NCBI GenBank assembly: GCA_034190875.2
Contig: CM067343.1
Coordinates: forward strand, 23,940,991-24,004,990
Direction: 5' to 3'
DNA from: Urechis unicinctus
Lineage: Eukaryota > Annelida > Polychaeta > Xenopneusta > Urechidae
Length of the DNA: 64,000 nucleotides
Each line of letters starts with the position of its first letter. The stretch's first letter is position 1. Positions 1-13,100 of this stretch are shown here, piece by piece. The translations under genes were made by a program, and so were the position numbers. The notes below the pieces were generated by a model that saw only the letters and a list, made by a program, of their open reading frames with translations, was not told the origin of the DNA and did not search any database.

Positions 1-3000
1 CCATTACCTCCAAAGGGTTGCTAAGCTGCGCAATGCGAGGAAGTGGACAGCATATAGGCCTGTAGTTGATCCATCGGGCAATCCGCGAATGGATTACTTC
101 AAAATACCTGCGTTATTGAAACACGTTTATCATCTCATGTTCTTCAAATGCATAGCCACTGTGCAAAATCGATATTGCCAGTTTTAGTGACTTGCATAGG
201 TTGTAATGTAACCAAATTGCAATTGATTCCATAATGATATTTCCTGCAACTAATTGAATGTGATACGGTTCAAGATACATGTTAACGATTATATATCTTT
301 GGAGCATATTTCTTCATTGCACCGCGGACACTGGCATGAAAAGCATATCATGCGTTATGACTGATTGGTTCCTGCTAACGTTATTCAAAGGAGCATGACA
401 TTACTCGTTACTCAATGAACTGTTAATCTAAGGGTTGATGAGCAAAAATTAGTATTCTATTATGTTCACAGATAAGATGATAACAGTTTAATTGAAGTGT
501 TTCCCAACGAAAAAGTGTGTGTGAGCCAAATACAGAAATGTTAAACGCGAACAAGTGAATTAGAATGTGATTTCAATGGACTACAGCGCCCTCATGTTTG
601 CACTGAATCAACTTTAATATAGTTAATAACGAGGTAGTTCCTTCAATGACATAGCATGATATCCAGTTCAGTTACAATCATTGCCATGCCGCTATATTCT
701 AATACGAAAAAGGCGCGACGGAAGGTAGCACTGCGTCTACAGCGCCGATTTACTTATCCTGTAAATTGTAAAGTGAAGATCCGCCGCCATTTTAATAGTT
801 TTTACGAAAGAGCATCGCCGACGTGCAAAACCTTTAAATAATATTTCCTGCACATAATGCTAATTATTAAATAAGAGTATTTTATATTTCACCCAAGAGT
901 GGACTGGTCGTTATTTTTGACTGACACTGTTTAAAATATATGATATTGGTTGATTAATTATTGATTTGTGAATTGTCAGGAGACTTCCATTAATAATGCA
1001 AAGCCAGACAAGGTAAATCTTGGATAAGGGCATTTATAACGCACACATTTACATTTCTATCACACTTTGCCGATAAAGAGAACAGTCACCATTAAGGAAT
1101 TCTCGCACATAATATTATGCGATATGCATGCAAATAGTCGTTTACATTGAGTTTATGTCTTAAATTATGCGTTTTCAGCCCGTACCATGACAAAGTTAAC
1201 CGCTACGTTTGATAAGTCTTTGGCCGACAAAAAAGATCAAATTGCAAAACAATAATTGAATCATATAGCAAGTATTGGTTTGGCGTAAATGAACCTGTCT
1301 TGGTATGATATGGACAAAAGGGCATTGGTGAGAAAGTTGGCTATGCACATAATATTATTGTGACCTGTACCGATTCTCAAGGTCAACATTTGAGTTTAAA
1401 AGTGCATTGAAATAGCTTATACGCATGTGGAGAAAGTGCATTGAATATGCGTGGCGATGTGCGTATTCTTTTGAGAGGTTCATGGTTCATACAGTTCCAT
1501 CAATGAATGTACTGGGTAGACAATGATCTATTCTATTCTCATCTAGCAAGAACTAGGCGGGCTGACGAGACCTGCAACTTGCTATTTGAATAATCATTGC
1601 GTCGTTTGATATTTGTTATTAAAAATGTACAGCCGGAAAAATGTCGTGCCAAACGTACATCATGTGATCGATCTTGCTTAGATGGCGTCATTGTAATGTC
1701 ATGCTCCGTGCATTTAAAGTGTTTTATCAATGAAATGATAGCTGGATGGACTGTACAATATTCATGTCATTTTTGCTAATAGGGTCAATGTAATGTTTTA
1801 TGTTCTTAGTGCATTGTGTTACAAATGCGAACAAGTCAGACTTTTTAAAAGAACATACTCATGAAGTGAATTTCCGTCAATTTTTCAGCATGATTTGTTG
1901 ATGGCAATTGTACAATTGTCACGGCCTGCCCTGCAAGTTGACGCCCCAATGATAGCTCTTTTGATGTACCGTCTCAAGGGTTGCCCAAAGTAACTCAAGT
2001 AACGTCAATGTCGACGTGTAATTGAAAGGTGATGAAAATGTAAAGTTGCGTCAGCGTTTTCTGCGTTCGTAAAGCAATATGACGGTGTCTATTACGAAGT
2101 ACATAATATTTATATATATGAAAAAAATACATTAACAAAAGGGGAGATAATTATATGATTAACTACCAACCTCTTTGCAAAATGACACCGGTCAGGTCAG
2201 GTCTCATTTCAGCACTGCACGCTCGGGACATTATAAGTGGTATTGCGTCTTAAAACCATACATATGTGCAGCCGGCATACAATCCGCTAATCTTAAAGAC
2301 GTAATCATAACCCATACTCTTGATTATCAATATGGCCAAAACGTTAGAAAAGGGTTTTCACAGCCATCTGCCTTTCTGTAATTGCAGACTGAATCATTTC
2401 GCAGGAGTACTTTCTGGGACCTCTAATAAACGTTTATGTTATCTCGATTTCATATTGAATGTGAAGAGTTTGTTTTCATCCAATTCATCATTTTGTTCCA
2501 CTCCAAGCCTATTTATAGGCCATCTGCGGAACATCAAAGCCGAGCGATATATTACCAATGATACGATCATGCACAGCAGAGATATGGCTTTGCGAAAATG
2601 TTTCTCGTGGTTTTGATTCCTATTGATGCTGTTTTGAAAAGCGGATGTATGAGGCGGTGCGAAGTGCACAACGCAAGCTCCCGCAATTGTTATTAAGCTT
2701 AAAGCATGGAGGCTGGTGCAAATGGTTCAAACGATTTATTGAACACTGATTCAACATTAACAACATTATTTATGTTGATAAGCCGCTATAAAGTGGCTCA
2801 TTCGTTGGATCGGGGAAAATTGTTAATGCATTTGGAGACCAAGGGGAACGAAGTTTGCATGGCATTTTCCACACTCATGCTTTCTGTGTATGGACAGCGG
2901 CGCATGCGTGATCAGTACCTTATTGTCCTTCAAAACATGAAGTATACAATGAGTAGATTAGTATTCGGGCAGATAGTTAACCGATTATGTGAACTACCAT

Positions 3001-4742
3001 CGAGAAAACTGGATCTGTGATTTCCTGAAAGAGCTTGTATTGTTCTGGTTGCTGAAACTTGCATTTCTAGAGCGCCGGTAATATGAACCTGGAATAATCG
3101 GGTTTTTCTCCATTGATAACCGCAATAACGTGTGGTTCGTACGACAGGGTAAGTAAAAACAGATCTTATACAATATACTAATTATGCAGCTTATCGCGCA
3201 AAGCGATAATGGCACATTTTAAGCGAGTTGGAGTTACTAGTAGCATTGACGTCTTGCAGACATGCAATATGCAACTTGAAAAGCTATTGATCAAATCAAA
3301 AATATGGTCGGGAGGGGATACATATGCATCACACCGATTGAGGGCTGTGAGTCCTGCAAATACAGAATATGCGATTTCAATATCCGCTGAATGCTTATAA
3401 CAGCGTGTTTTGATGCCGTGTGGTGTGATGGCGCCTGTTTATTATGGTCATAACGTTTACGAAAACCGGTACCATTATGACATGCCGTCGATCATGAGCA
3501 GATTCATTACGAACGAGGCAGTTCATACAATATGATGCAATATGCGCACTTATTTTCTGATTTATAGTTCATTAACCTTCATTAAAGCATGTACAGTGTA
3601 GCCGAATGATCAATATATTCTCTACTTAAATGAAACAAGGCTGGCTGATGAGCTCGGCAATTCGTGATCTGAAAACTAATAGCTTTTACAGAGGCTAGTT
3701 TAAAGCCGAACGCATTTATACAAGAAGCAAAGCATGGTTGATCTTCAACTTAATATGAGCGTATGAGGCGGCTCCTTTAATTCATGTTCATTCTTGCATC
3801 ACTTGGATTGTGTTGTGTGGATGTAAACTGTATGTACAAACCTTTTTTGAGTATAAACCATACCAGGTTATATTAGTTATGATTTGTCAAAGTGGTAGTT
3901 ATACGACTGTATGAATTCCCCCTCACATCGCCCCCGGATCCAACATTTGGTTCATCACTTAAAGCGCTGTCAATTCAATAAGGATAAGAGATTTATGATT
4001 GACGGATTATTGCTATAACACATGGTGCTTTGAGCCAATGCAAGGCTCGCACAAACTATAGATATTAATGAAGTTTGTTCCAGTAAAGACGTTGCTGTCA
4101 CAGCAAGCGATATAGAGGCCTATAGTGTACATTATGATTCTACTGAAACAATAATCCATGAAATGAAGCTGCTGCACATGTTAGTGAGCTCTCTCAATCG
4201 GTTAGGGAGTAACATTTATACACTTAAACATGGTACTCTCTGTCTCTAATCCGGGCTTCCAGTGTCAATCATCTAGTCTGTTTATATAGGCTAGTGTTGT
4301 GTGTTGTTGCTATTTTTCACATATATTTGAAGCATTCCATGTAACATAGACATTGGAGTCGGTCGAGAGCGATAGAGGCTCATTACACACCTCCGTCATG
4401 CGTTTGAATTTGGATTATTTTTTTCTGATTCCTTATTCAACTGCTTTCATGGTTTGGTGATTTGACTGTTCGACTGACGACACTAGTTAGATAATGTTTT
4501 CGATAGATTACACTCAATAAAAGGTACGCTTGTACTCAAATCTGGAAATTTGACCTCACTCATACAGAAGTAATTCACAACTGTATCTTACATGTATCAG
4601 ATGCGATACTTTTTAAGCGAAAGGGTTGTTCTGACATCTTTGCTGCTGATTTTTTTAAGCATTGGATAAGTGATAGAATCGTTTATGAAAACACAGAAGC
4701 CAGTAATTGAGGCGGACATAGCATCGTCCTCATCAATAGAAT
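1..4742. other. single-copy non-coding DNA, no supported gene
   Basis: AT-rich sequence read on both strands. Open frames here are short (about 60-104 codons), overlap each other on opposite strands and show no recognisable motif. I see no tRNA, rRNA, microsatellite tract or similarity to the large repeat family found further right. Diverged transposon remnants or small exons could be present but not recognisable by eye. Confidence 0.4.
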
Positions 4743-5234
4743 TCATGCAACGCTGTTTCGACCAGAACCCCTCGCGCTTGGTATGGTGATTGATAGACAA
4801 TGCGCTAGACGATTGTATGGATTACTGCAAATTTCAACCACTGCGATTGAACTGCCGTACACCTTCGGTTTAATACTTCTTCTTTTATATGAAGCAACCC
4901 CCCGACGTCTTAAATGACTTACGGTACCAGAGGAGGAAAGAGTAGAAGCATATATGCTCCAAACCTTATATGTTCTCCAATATAATAATTGGACATTGCG
5001 ATCTTTGATGAATGCACAGCAAGACATGATCCAATTATCGTTTTGATATTCATCTAAAATAAATGCATCGGTGAGTGATGAATTTGAATGAATACCGAAT
5101 CTTTGTCTGGCTATTTCACTGCTTTTACTTGTAAGATATCTATCATTTTGGTTCACATAGAAAGGACCGTAACCATTGACGTTGCTCAACATTATTCGCC
5201 GATTTGACCTATACGTTTTTTTTATAAATATCAA
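4743..5234 (-). CDS. unrecognised 163-codon open frame
   Basis: This is the longest open frame in the window outside microsatellite DNA: 163 codons beginning MIFIKKTY and ending in GRNSVA. I do not recognise it. The N-terminal half is polar and Asn/Ser/Tyr-rich. The middle (about residues 55-95) contains DAFILDEYQNDNW and is followed by a Cys-Cys pair and aromatic residues. The C-terminal half is basic, with an RRR and a KRR cluster. There is no signal peptide, clear transmembrane segment or repeat. A 70-codon frame starts on the opposite strand 24 bases upstream (5259-5471), but it looks like chance. For this base composition I roughly estimate that an open run this long is unlikely, but not impossible, by chance in 64 kb. 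It could be a real single-exon gene, a retrocopy fragment, or chance. Confidence 0.2.
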   Translation of the reverse strand: MIFIKKTYRSNRRIMLSNVNGYGPFYVNQNDRYLTSKSSEIARQRFGIHSNSSLTDAFILDEYQNDNWIMSCCAFIKDRNVQLLYWRTYKVWSIYASTLSSSGTVSHLRRRGVASYKRRSIKPKVYGSSIAVVEICSNPYNRLAHCLSITIPSARGSGRNSVA

Positions 5235-7844
5235 GTTTGCACTTGTTACTTAAATATTATGAGGTTAAACTTGAACCGCCCTCATGCGATTCGCTACTGT
5301 TCAAATGGACACTTACATGTGGAAGATCATCCCATTTACTACCTAACTCTTAATACACCATTTTTAAAGGTAGCACATATAGGTGACACAAGTAGTAGTA
5401 CGCCGAGATTATTGCCATCCCAGGTGACAATGTTTAATTCATCTCCGTTATGCGAAAATATGCTCTCGTAAAGTCAAACAAACAGTTATTACAACAATGT
5501 TAAATATGCATATATACGAATAACAAATACAATGCAACATTGATTAAGGTTATTTCCAAATTGGGGTACTTAATGCTTAAAACTAGCATCACAATGTTTG
5601 CCGGTAATTGTTCGTGTTTTTGCTGCTCGATGACATTACTACAAATCATTAATATTTAACGAGTGGCATATTGCATTCATTTTGCAAGCGACTTAACGAT
5701 ATTATTTTGACAATTTTGGTGAGGATATGAGGTAAGTTGTTCCGCTGTCGGTTTTATTGGATTGGGTTAGAAAAAAAACATGAGTCACAATTCTCAGATT
5801 ATTTCTGTCACCGATTTACCTTGTATGGTTAAATCTCTGGGCGGTACAGGCGGGCAATGAATGCATTTAGAAATGCGATGGACCGTTACTAAAACCACGC
5901 ACTTGATTACAAAATAATTGTCAATAGCTAATAATTCTTTAATTCAGTATTCGTTGACGACCCTAGTATTTAAAAACTTAGTTAGTGGTTATTTCTTCCC
6001 GCTTAGCCACAATTGCGGCCATAAATGTTGAAAACCAACACGCAAATATTACAAATATGGCCTGGAATCAGTTTTATTGTTCACAATTATACAGTCTTTA
6101 AAACATGAAATAATGCTATTTAAATTCATTCGGTCAGCTTACATTATGCGGATGCGTAATTTTATACTTTCAGGTTATCTCAAATGAGATATGGTTAAAA
6201 AACGAAAGTGTGTATGATGCATGTAAAATGAAAACAAATTATTGTTTGTCTTAACAAATTATTGCGTTCCAGTGGAGTGATTGTCAGCTGATATTAATTC
6301 ATTTTAAATAAACAACTTGAATGAATTTTCATACAATGAATAGCAGCATATGCACAACTCATTTTCCATCAGAAGCAAATTGGTATTTATCCCGCATGTT
6401 GTTATTGAATGAAGTGCGGTTTCGCAGAAGCTAGCGGGTTTTAAAAATGGCAAGATCTGTTGGGTGAAGATTAAACTTTCTTCATGCGCAATACGAATAT
6501 CAATCACAGGGGTTTTGAAGTATATATGCCGCCTTTATATTGTTGTTAAGTCAAGGAGCTTAATCGTCTAATATTTTGGTCATCCCATTAGCGGTAAAAC
6601 TTCATAATAATTGCGCGCTTATTAACCACGGATCAATCGACGTTTGGTTGACTATCCTAGGGACAAAGACAAAACGACAGCACAAACATTGACCTATTAC
6701 TGACCGTCTGAATCCGAATTTTTTCCATCAATTACCTCATCGTCAATACGGTGGGTTCATTTGCAAACATATTTATGAGAGTAACTATCCGCGATTTAGA
6801 AGTAAAATGTGACATATTCAGTATAAGGTCAGTCACAGCTCAATGTACAGTCTTTATCTACTTGTAGCGAGTTCGACACATTAGCCGAAGTTTATAGTAA
6901 ACGTTCTATACGAGTCCATTATGTAAACTAATTTCTACAATTGGCTGCAACATTCATTCATATGCACAATTAACAAAGTATTACCGTTAGATTGACAGGT
7001 CTGTTGAGGTAAGCAATTACATTTACCCAAGCGATTCAAGTACTCGAATACACGCATGTGTCTCTCTAGATGACACCGTGAATGTCGTCCATCACTTATT
7101 CTTACAAGAGCGTACAAATGTCGAATTACAAATAACCATTATCTGCGCCATCCTACAGATAGACAGATGGACGACAGCAGTATCACCGAACACAATGCTC
7201 GTTTACGACGATCAGTTACACCCTTTACTCACTCAATAGCTAGTGTTGCATTGAAGTACTTGCCGTCGGGCCCCTAATGATTATCTTATGTCATATCTAA
7301 TTAAACGTTTGTGTCAGTGAAATGTACGATGGAATTATGCAAAAACGGGACCAATAATAATAATTCAGCGATCCGAAATCCTGTAAACGGCTGGTATGTA
7401 CTCAAAAATAATGCTGTATTTCTAAAATTTAACGACTTTTTGATAGAGCCAATACATACAAACAAAGCCAATTCCCATTGGCACCTTTTCATCAATTTGT
7501 GTGACGATATATTAACTACAATATTTTGTTATGAACGTTTGAACGAAGTTGATATATCAGTATCTATCCCAGGCCTAGCCCCGATCGGACGGTAAACTAC
7601 ACATTTATTCAGACGTCATGTGGGGCAAAATTTATCCCCTTTTTGAGACACAGTCGGACGTCTAATCTACCCTTATTTGATGTTTTAAGATTAATCTGAA
7701 TCATATTGGTTTGTTATTAGACATATTTTCGGCGGAATATAGGAAGTTCATTTGCATACATGCTCATGATTACACGCATACATTGGAAGATTAACAACAA
7801 GCACACTTAAACTATACTGAACGCAACAATTATTTAAGAAGCAG
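5235..7844. other. non-coding DNA, nothing recognised
   Basis: AT-rich sequence with only short, unconvincing open frames, for example 7311-7595 plus strand, which overlaps an opposite-strand frame of similar length. No repeat of the large family and no microsatellite tract is present. Confidence 0.35.
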
Positions 7845-7972
7845 AGCTCAATTCATCCATATAAGTGCTGAACAGATAGGGTGACAATATGCCTCCCTGC
7901 CTCATGCCATTAAACACAACGAACCAGCCAGACATAATTCTGCCCTATTTTGCATACACATCTGATTAGAGT
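7845..7972 (-). mobile_element. older LINE, downstream part, split by a nested LINE
   Basis: Read on the minus strand this stretch encodes a reverse transcriptase palm segment. The motif GMRQGGILSPYLF at about 7871-7912 corresponds to the VRQGG block of LINE polymerases. It is followed by an STYMDE-like stretch and preceded by a degenerate KWG-type motif. The Trp codon expected in that motif is a TAG stop at 7945-7947, and a frameshift lies just upstream, so the copy is dead. Its upstream continuation is not adjacent: it is found at 9206-9285, on the far side of the intact-looking tail of another LINE. I infer that the two pieces were once contiguous. Confidence 0.7.
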
Positions 7973-9205
7973 TATTATTATTATTTCTTTATTTCAGACA
8001 CAACAACGAAGTATATAAGTTTATATGCGGTCCATGGCAACTAGAAATCTAAGCTTATATTTACACATATATACATACATACATAGAAAGAAAGATGGCC
8101 TAGCTTGAATTATTAGGTCGCATCATGGAAGCGAACATAGAGTGATCTCGTCCAGTGTGTTCTTATTCTTTAATTCCATTTGATATCAGATCTAAAAATT
8201 GACTGTACAATTGTGTTGGGTGATATATCAGTCCCTAACATAAAACTGAAAATGAGATTTCTAATTATAGCATGGGAGCTACGTACATTATTATAGGCAA
8301 ACATTCCACTAGCGCTATAGGGCGAGCCAGTCTCAGCAACATCCTAAATGCATTATTATACGCAGTATGTAATTCTTTGATAGCAGATTTTCTGTAGTTC
8401 CACCAGATCTGACATGTATAAAAAGAAGAACAATAAGAGTGAAACAGAGCAATTTTTACATTATTTGAGCACATATGAAATTTACGTGCAAGCAAATTTC
8501 CTTGTGCATACAATATACGGCACTGCCTATAAATGTCTTTGTCATCACGGAGATCATTATAAAATGACCCCAAATACTTAATACTATCTACTTCAGCTAT
8601 TATATCCCATTGATAGAGAAATTCGGAAATACCACTTTTTAAGTGAAAAAGTTGCGGCAAATCAACACAGCACTCTTCTTGGAATTGTATGTTATAGCAT
8701 GTTTGATACCATATGATTCACAGGATTTAAATAACTGCATTAGACATTTAGCTGATGGACTAAATACAACCAGGTCATCTGCATACAACAAATGGTTTAC
8801 AATTGGATTACCAGCAATACAACCAGTGGAACAGCTACTTTGACCATAACTCAGGTTCTCCATGTAGACATTAAACAAATAAGGGGATAGAATCCCTCCT
8901 TGCCGAACACCATTTGATACAGTAAACTTTTCTGATAATGATCCTCCCCATTTTACATACATAGTTTGATTTGAGTACCAAAACATTAAAATCCTAACTA
9001 TATATACAGGAGCACCACGTTTTAACAGTCAAATGCTTTCGAGGCATCAAGAAAGCACATAAACATACAACCATACATTTTTCTATAGTTATCAATCAAC
9101 TCTTTTTAGTACATATATACACTTATCAGTACTAAGCTTGCGCTTAGAGCCGAAATGATTACTTAGTGGCGAGGGAATCAGATAATCTATCAAGCAGTAT
9201 TCTCT
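7973..9205 (-). mobile_element. 5'-truncated non-LTR (LINE) retrotransposon, nested
   Basis: A minus-strand LINE fragment of about 1.2 kb. Its 3' end (low coordinate) finishes in a short A-rich and TAA-repeat tail, seen on the plus strand as TTATTATTATTATTTCTTTATTT at about 7977-8000. That kind of simple tail is left by target-primed reverse transcription. The 5' end (high coordinate, about 9205) breaks off inside the reverse transcriptase domain just before a RLSDSLA-like motif, so the copy is 5'-truncated as most LINE insertions are. It lies between two halves of an older related LINE. I found no clear target-site duplication. The clade cannot be fixed without a search; CR1-, Jockey- or Rex-like groups are possible. 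Confidence 0.85.
8170..9205 (-). pseudogene. LINE reverse transcriptase, frameshifted remnant
   Basis: This coding remnant of the nested LINE would make the RNA-dependent DNA polymerase that copies LINE RNA into the chromosome. In 5' to 3' order it shows RLSDSLA, then a frameshift, then the first catalytic-Asp block DASKAFD at about 9028-9048. Next comes a small deletion with a stop, then RGAPVY at about 9008-9019. The VRQGGILSPYLF block follows at about 8880-8910 and the catalytic YADD box at 8774-8785. The thumb and C-terminal region runs in a second frame (8265-8660), with KYLG and YRQC..LYAQGN motifs. One more shift near 8262 leads into a tail (IRNLIFSFM...) ending at TAA 8170-8172. At least four frame breaks make it non-functional. 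The endonuclease domain is absent because of 5' truncation. The family assignment is secure from the motifs; the clade is not. Confidence 0.88.
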
Positions 9206-9285
9206 CTACAGTACCATGCGACCAACAATTCTAATAGTATATCCAGGGACACCTTTGTTCAACAAGCTCCCCCCACCACTACAAT
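9206..9285 (-). mobile_element. older LINE, upstream part
   Basis: On the minus strand this reads KGVPGYTIRI followed, after a one-base shift, by WYC (9208-9216). This is the helix normally found between the FD motif and the KWG/VRQGG region of LINE reverse transcriptases. The expected continuation is at 7845-7972, beyond the nested LINE. The match is short but falls in exactly the right order. Confidence 0.6.
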
Positions 9286-9844
9286 CTAAGGTGCAGTAGT
9301 CCTATATACTGGTGTGGATTTATGATGGAATAGTCTTTGTACATCTGTCATAGAGGGCTTTCAAGGAACTAAGTTAACAAATATCAATAGTTTATTAATT
9401 CGGAAATCTACACATATAACAGCACTGAAAACAAATAAGAGCACGAATTTGCATGTGTGGGAATATGTCGATGTCTTACGATTGTTTCTCGACTTATGGT
9501 CCATTAACTTACAGTTAGCCTCTCTCATGGAAAGATGCAACATGATGTTCACCATAATACATATTACACAAACGTGACACCTGCATTATTCACATCGAAG
9601 TTTCTCTAATGAGACCTCTTTAACAAGATTGCTTACAACTCTGGCTTTCACTTGCTCACTGTATAATACTGTGTCAATGAATTTGCGGCAATGTTCCTTA
9701 AGCCTGCATAATGCATCTACTAATGATTTGCTTGGGACAAAGAGCCCTCCATTTTGCACTTCGGTCATGTGAATCATTGATTACAGAAATTTTGTTTCTG
9801 TATATTGCACACAACTTAATTTCCGGGTATATAACCTAGGGCAT
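9286..9844. other. non-coding DNA, possibly more LINE remains
   Basis: No recognisable motif. Because an old LINE lies immediately to the left, eroded upstream parts of it may extend here, but nothing can be read by eye. Confidence 0.3.
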
Positions 9845-10149
9845 ATGCTACAACATTCACTTCCTGGATGGAAAAGCCTTTGTCAATTCAAACAGTTAAT
9901 TGCAGCGCAGAAAAGCCCATTTGTGTTTGACTTCTAGTCAAACATACTCGCAAGTCATAACGAAATTGATTGGCTGCTGCGCGTCGAGCAGCTTCCACAA
10001 AGGTATGGGGCGATGCCAACGCGGTGTCACGGAATTTGTCGGACGAGCTGCCGAGTCGGGTATCTTATTATAACAAGATCTTTGGTGAAATCAAGAAACG
10101 CAAACCGACCATTACTGTGCAGCTATCTGAATTGTTTATCCAAGCCTAA
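9845..10149 (+). pseudogene. unrecognised coding remnant with stop and frameshift
   Basis: This stretch reads as protein-coding although it is broken. From ATG 9845-9847 the frame runs MLQHSLPGWKSLCQF and on to FVFDF, where a TAG interrupts it. The same frame continues through EIDWLLRVEQLPQRYG to about 10008. At the run GGGG (10007-10010) the coding sense moves to another frame, reading DANAVSRNLSDELPSRVS and ending ...VQLSELFIQA with TAA at 10147-10149. The second part is 47 codons with no stop, is higher in GC than its surroundings, and has a normal protein composition with amphipathic and basic (EIKKRKP) segments. I do not recognise the family. It could be an eroded gene, a processed pseudogene fragment, or a transposon or viral-type insertion. 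No intron signals were needed to read it. Confidence 0.4.
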
Positions 10150-13100
10150 ATAAATTATAAATAATGTCACAGGAGGGCTTGATGTAAATCATCATTCATG
10201 AGAGCCTTTTTGTATTCGAATTTTTGTTTGTATAGAACTGTATCCATTGTATCACATATAACCGTCCCCAAACGGCATATACGAACGGTCTCGGGAGCTA
10301 CCTCGTAGCAGATCAGCGATCGCATTCCTGAAGCATACCTGGCAAGTTTGAGCGACCAAGCGCACCAACAAAATTGAATGCCGATACCGAGTGGTCCATC
10401 CTTGGGGTGGAAAATAGCATCTTTTATCGGGGAACATATGTTGAATCCTATTGCGTCGCTATATGACTCATTCGGTCAAACGCTATCATGTCCACCACTT
10501 CACTGATTCAACATGAAAGGACCATGCATCGATGGGGTAACGGCCCACTGTCGGCACGTAGGAATACATTGCGGATGTTAATGCCTTGTCATGCTAATCA
10601 TTATATGCAGTGCCATTATCTAATGAAGGAACGTCACCCTTGTCATAAAATGGACCGCACCAAATGAAGTGCTGGTTGTATTATTGCACAAAGTCGGATT
10701 AACAAAGGCTGCAAATCGATGAATGGGTGTAGATGTAATCTTATTCAAGGGCTCTCGCGCAGCCTGCATAGTTGAATTGGCAAGTTTCCTAGTTATTTGC
10801 ATAGCAGTTAATGCCAAAGTAATTTGATAAGTGGGTTTTGTGCGTGGGAGTATGCATGAGATGGGGTCTTTGCTATCTAACGTAATCAATATTTCCAGCA
10901 AATCTTAGCGCCAAGACTTAATTGCCTCTAAGCTGGTTTGCAATATGAACACTGCCAGTCAATAGCGGTGCCTTGTTGCCAATATTTGAGCTATTCATAT
11001 ATTGAGCAGTTAATTTAATCGAGCTGAAAATAAAGGGGAAATATTTTTACCGTTGTAGCTGCAATTATCCACACGGCACGCTTCTTAATTAAATTATGGA
11101 TGATGCATATAGATCCTGGTAGTTTCCAGATAAGATATCGTTGTGTTGAGAGATTAACATACTCACATTAATTACGATGCATCAAATTTCAAACACTTAT
11201 TATCTCGTTTTGAGTAGATTAATACTTAACTTGAAACGGAAAGCATGTAAAAGCGCGCAGGCCGGACGTAATAGTAATGGCAGTCTATAATTGTCCGTAA
11301 CACAAATAAAGATTCATATTCATCATGGTGTATAGGGGCACAGAATGGCTGTATGTGGAGCATTAAAAGATACATGGTTCTTATATCTTAAATCTCCTGC
11401 TTCATATCTCGCGCTTAGCACTGACAATTTGCACGTTGATATCATGACTACCACTCTTGATGCAAAACACAAAATACAGCTAATCTGCCAGTGAAAGCCG
11501 CAATTGCAATGCAATCACTGATTATGACGATCTATAAAGGTAATTGTTTACAGACTTACGAATGATCGAGTTATTCCCTTTATAAAGGCAAAGATTAAAT
11601 CTTCTGTATAATTCCCTTCCGCCAGAAGATTTCATTAGACGTGCGTGTAAGTAGATGAATTGCACGACTTTCTGCTTTTTCGCTGAGCATTTTGTCTTCT
11701 ATTTCATCTTAATAGCAGTAACCGTGAAAAACCTAATCGACTGCATCATGATGCATGACATTTATTCGCGCTTGAATATAGCAGCTGCAACTAAATTATT
11801 TTCGGCCGCGCTTTATCAATGTGCAATTATTTTTTAAACAAATCATGTTTGTAGTCTTGTAACAGTGATTGCAAGGTGAACTTTGGTCTGGTTCAAAGGT
11901 ATTGTTTAAAGAGACAATCTGAGTCATCTCCCATTAGATTTGTTCGTTTGGCCGCGTTATCATTTTTATTTCTTGTTAATATTTACATTAACAGAATCGC
12001 ATCAGATCACCGACATAATCAAGAATATAATGGTATTCGTATTCGGGAGCAATAACAGCCTATTATTGATAAATGAATGTCATAAATATCTCGAGAAATG
12101 ATTAATAGTTGATTTTTTTAAGCCTTTATATGTTGTGTAAGACCAAACAATACTACCGTCATATAAAACACATGTGGTTTAATGTCATGGGAAACAACCT
12201 CCAGTTACAAATGTACCAGCGTCTTGATTGTAATAGATACTGTTTGCAATTAAGATAAAAGGCACCATTGACATATGACGACATATGGAGTCTCCAGGGG
12301 GGTAATGCGAGCGGAAGCACCTTAGCTTCAACGAATGTCGTCAGCAGTACAATCAAAGTTTACGTCCTGCTGTGCACAGCTGGCCTGTTTTAAAAGGACC
12401 GAAAACAATTTGTATCTACTGTGCCTCGTCATTCTGATTATACTTATTTGGACAATCTCGTCTTAGTGTTTAAACATATATTTAAAACCTCTACATTGTG
12501 AAACCTGTGAATCACAACAAAGAGCTGATAGCTATACAAGGAGGGCTCACCCGCGTCTCCGCCCAACAGAATTGCAAACACGCTACCCATGACCAGCGCC
12601 CTGCCTTATCATTGCGTCTCTTAAAATTACATGGAATCGTCTGATCAAATTGTGGACGCGGTCGCCAGCACCGAGCAGAAAACTTAATACAAGCCGCCAG
12701 ACACTGAGCCCCGACACGTTGGATCAACAGTCTATTGTGCTGGTGTTTCATTCATGAGCATAGTTGGTCGGATTGAGCCCATTTGGCGTAGCTGTACGCT
12801 CTTTGATAACGATAACCTTTTATCCTCATCATTGCACGAAGTGCAATCAACAATTGAGAGGACAATCAATTCTTTGCTGAACACACATCTGGTAGCTGAT
12901 GTAGGTATAATTAGCAAATGCGAAGATGAGGTGGTACCGACGTTGATGTCTGTCCTCAGCCACGGTGGCTCTCATCCGCGACCAAATTATACACGCTTAG
13001 TATGACGAGCCATTGCCATTGCATGTTATCGGTTAGACCATATGCTGCGGTTGATAGTCGACCTGCTGTGAATGGCACCAGTTGCAATTGCGTATTAAGT

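Noticed and set aside
12754..13005. 83-codon plus-strand frame with reasonable amino-acid composition
   Set aside because: Opposite-strand frames (12512-12751 and 12732-12917) are equally open in the same GC-richer patch, and I see no supporting splice or poly(A) context.
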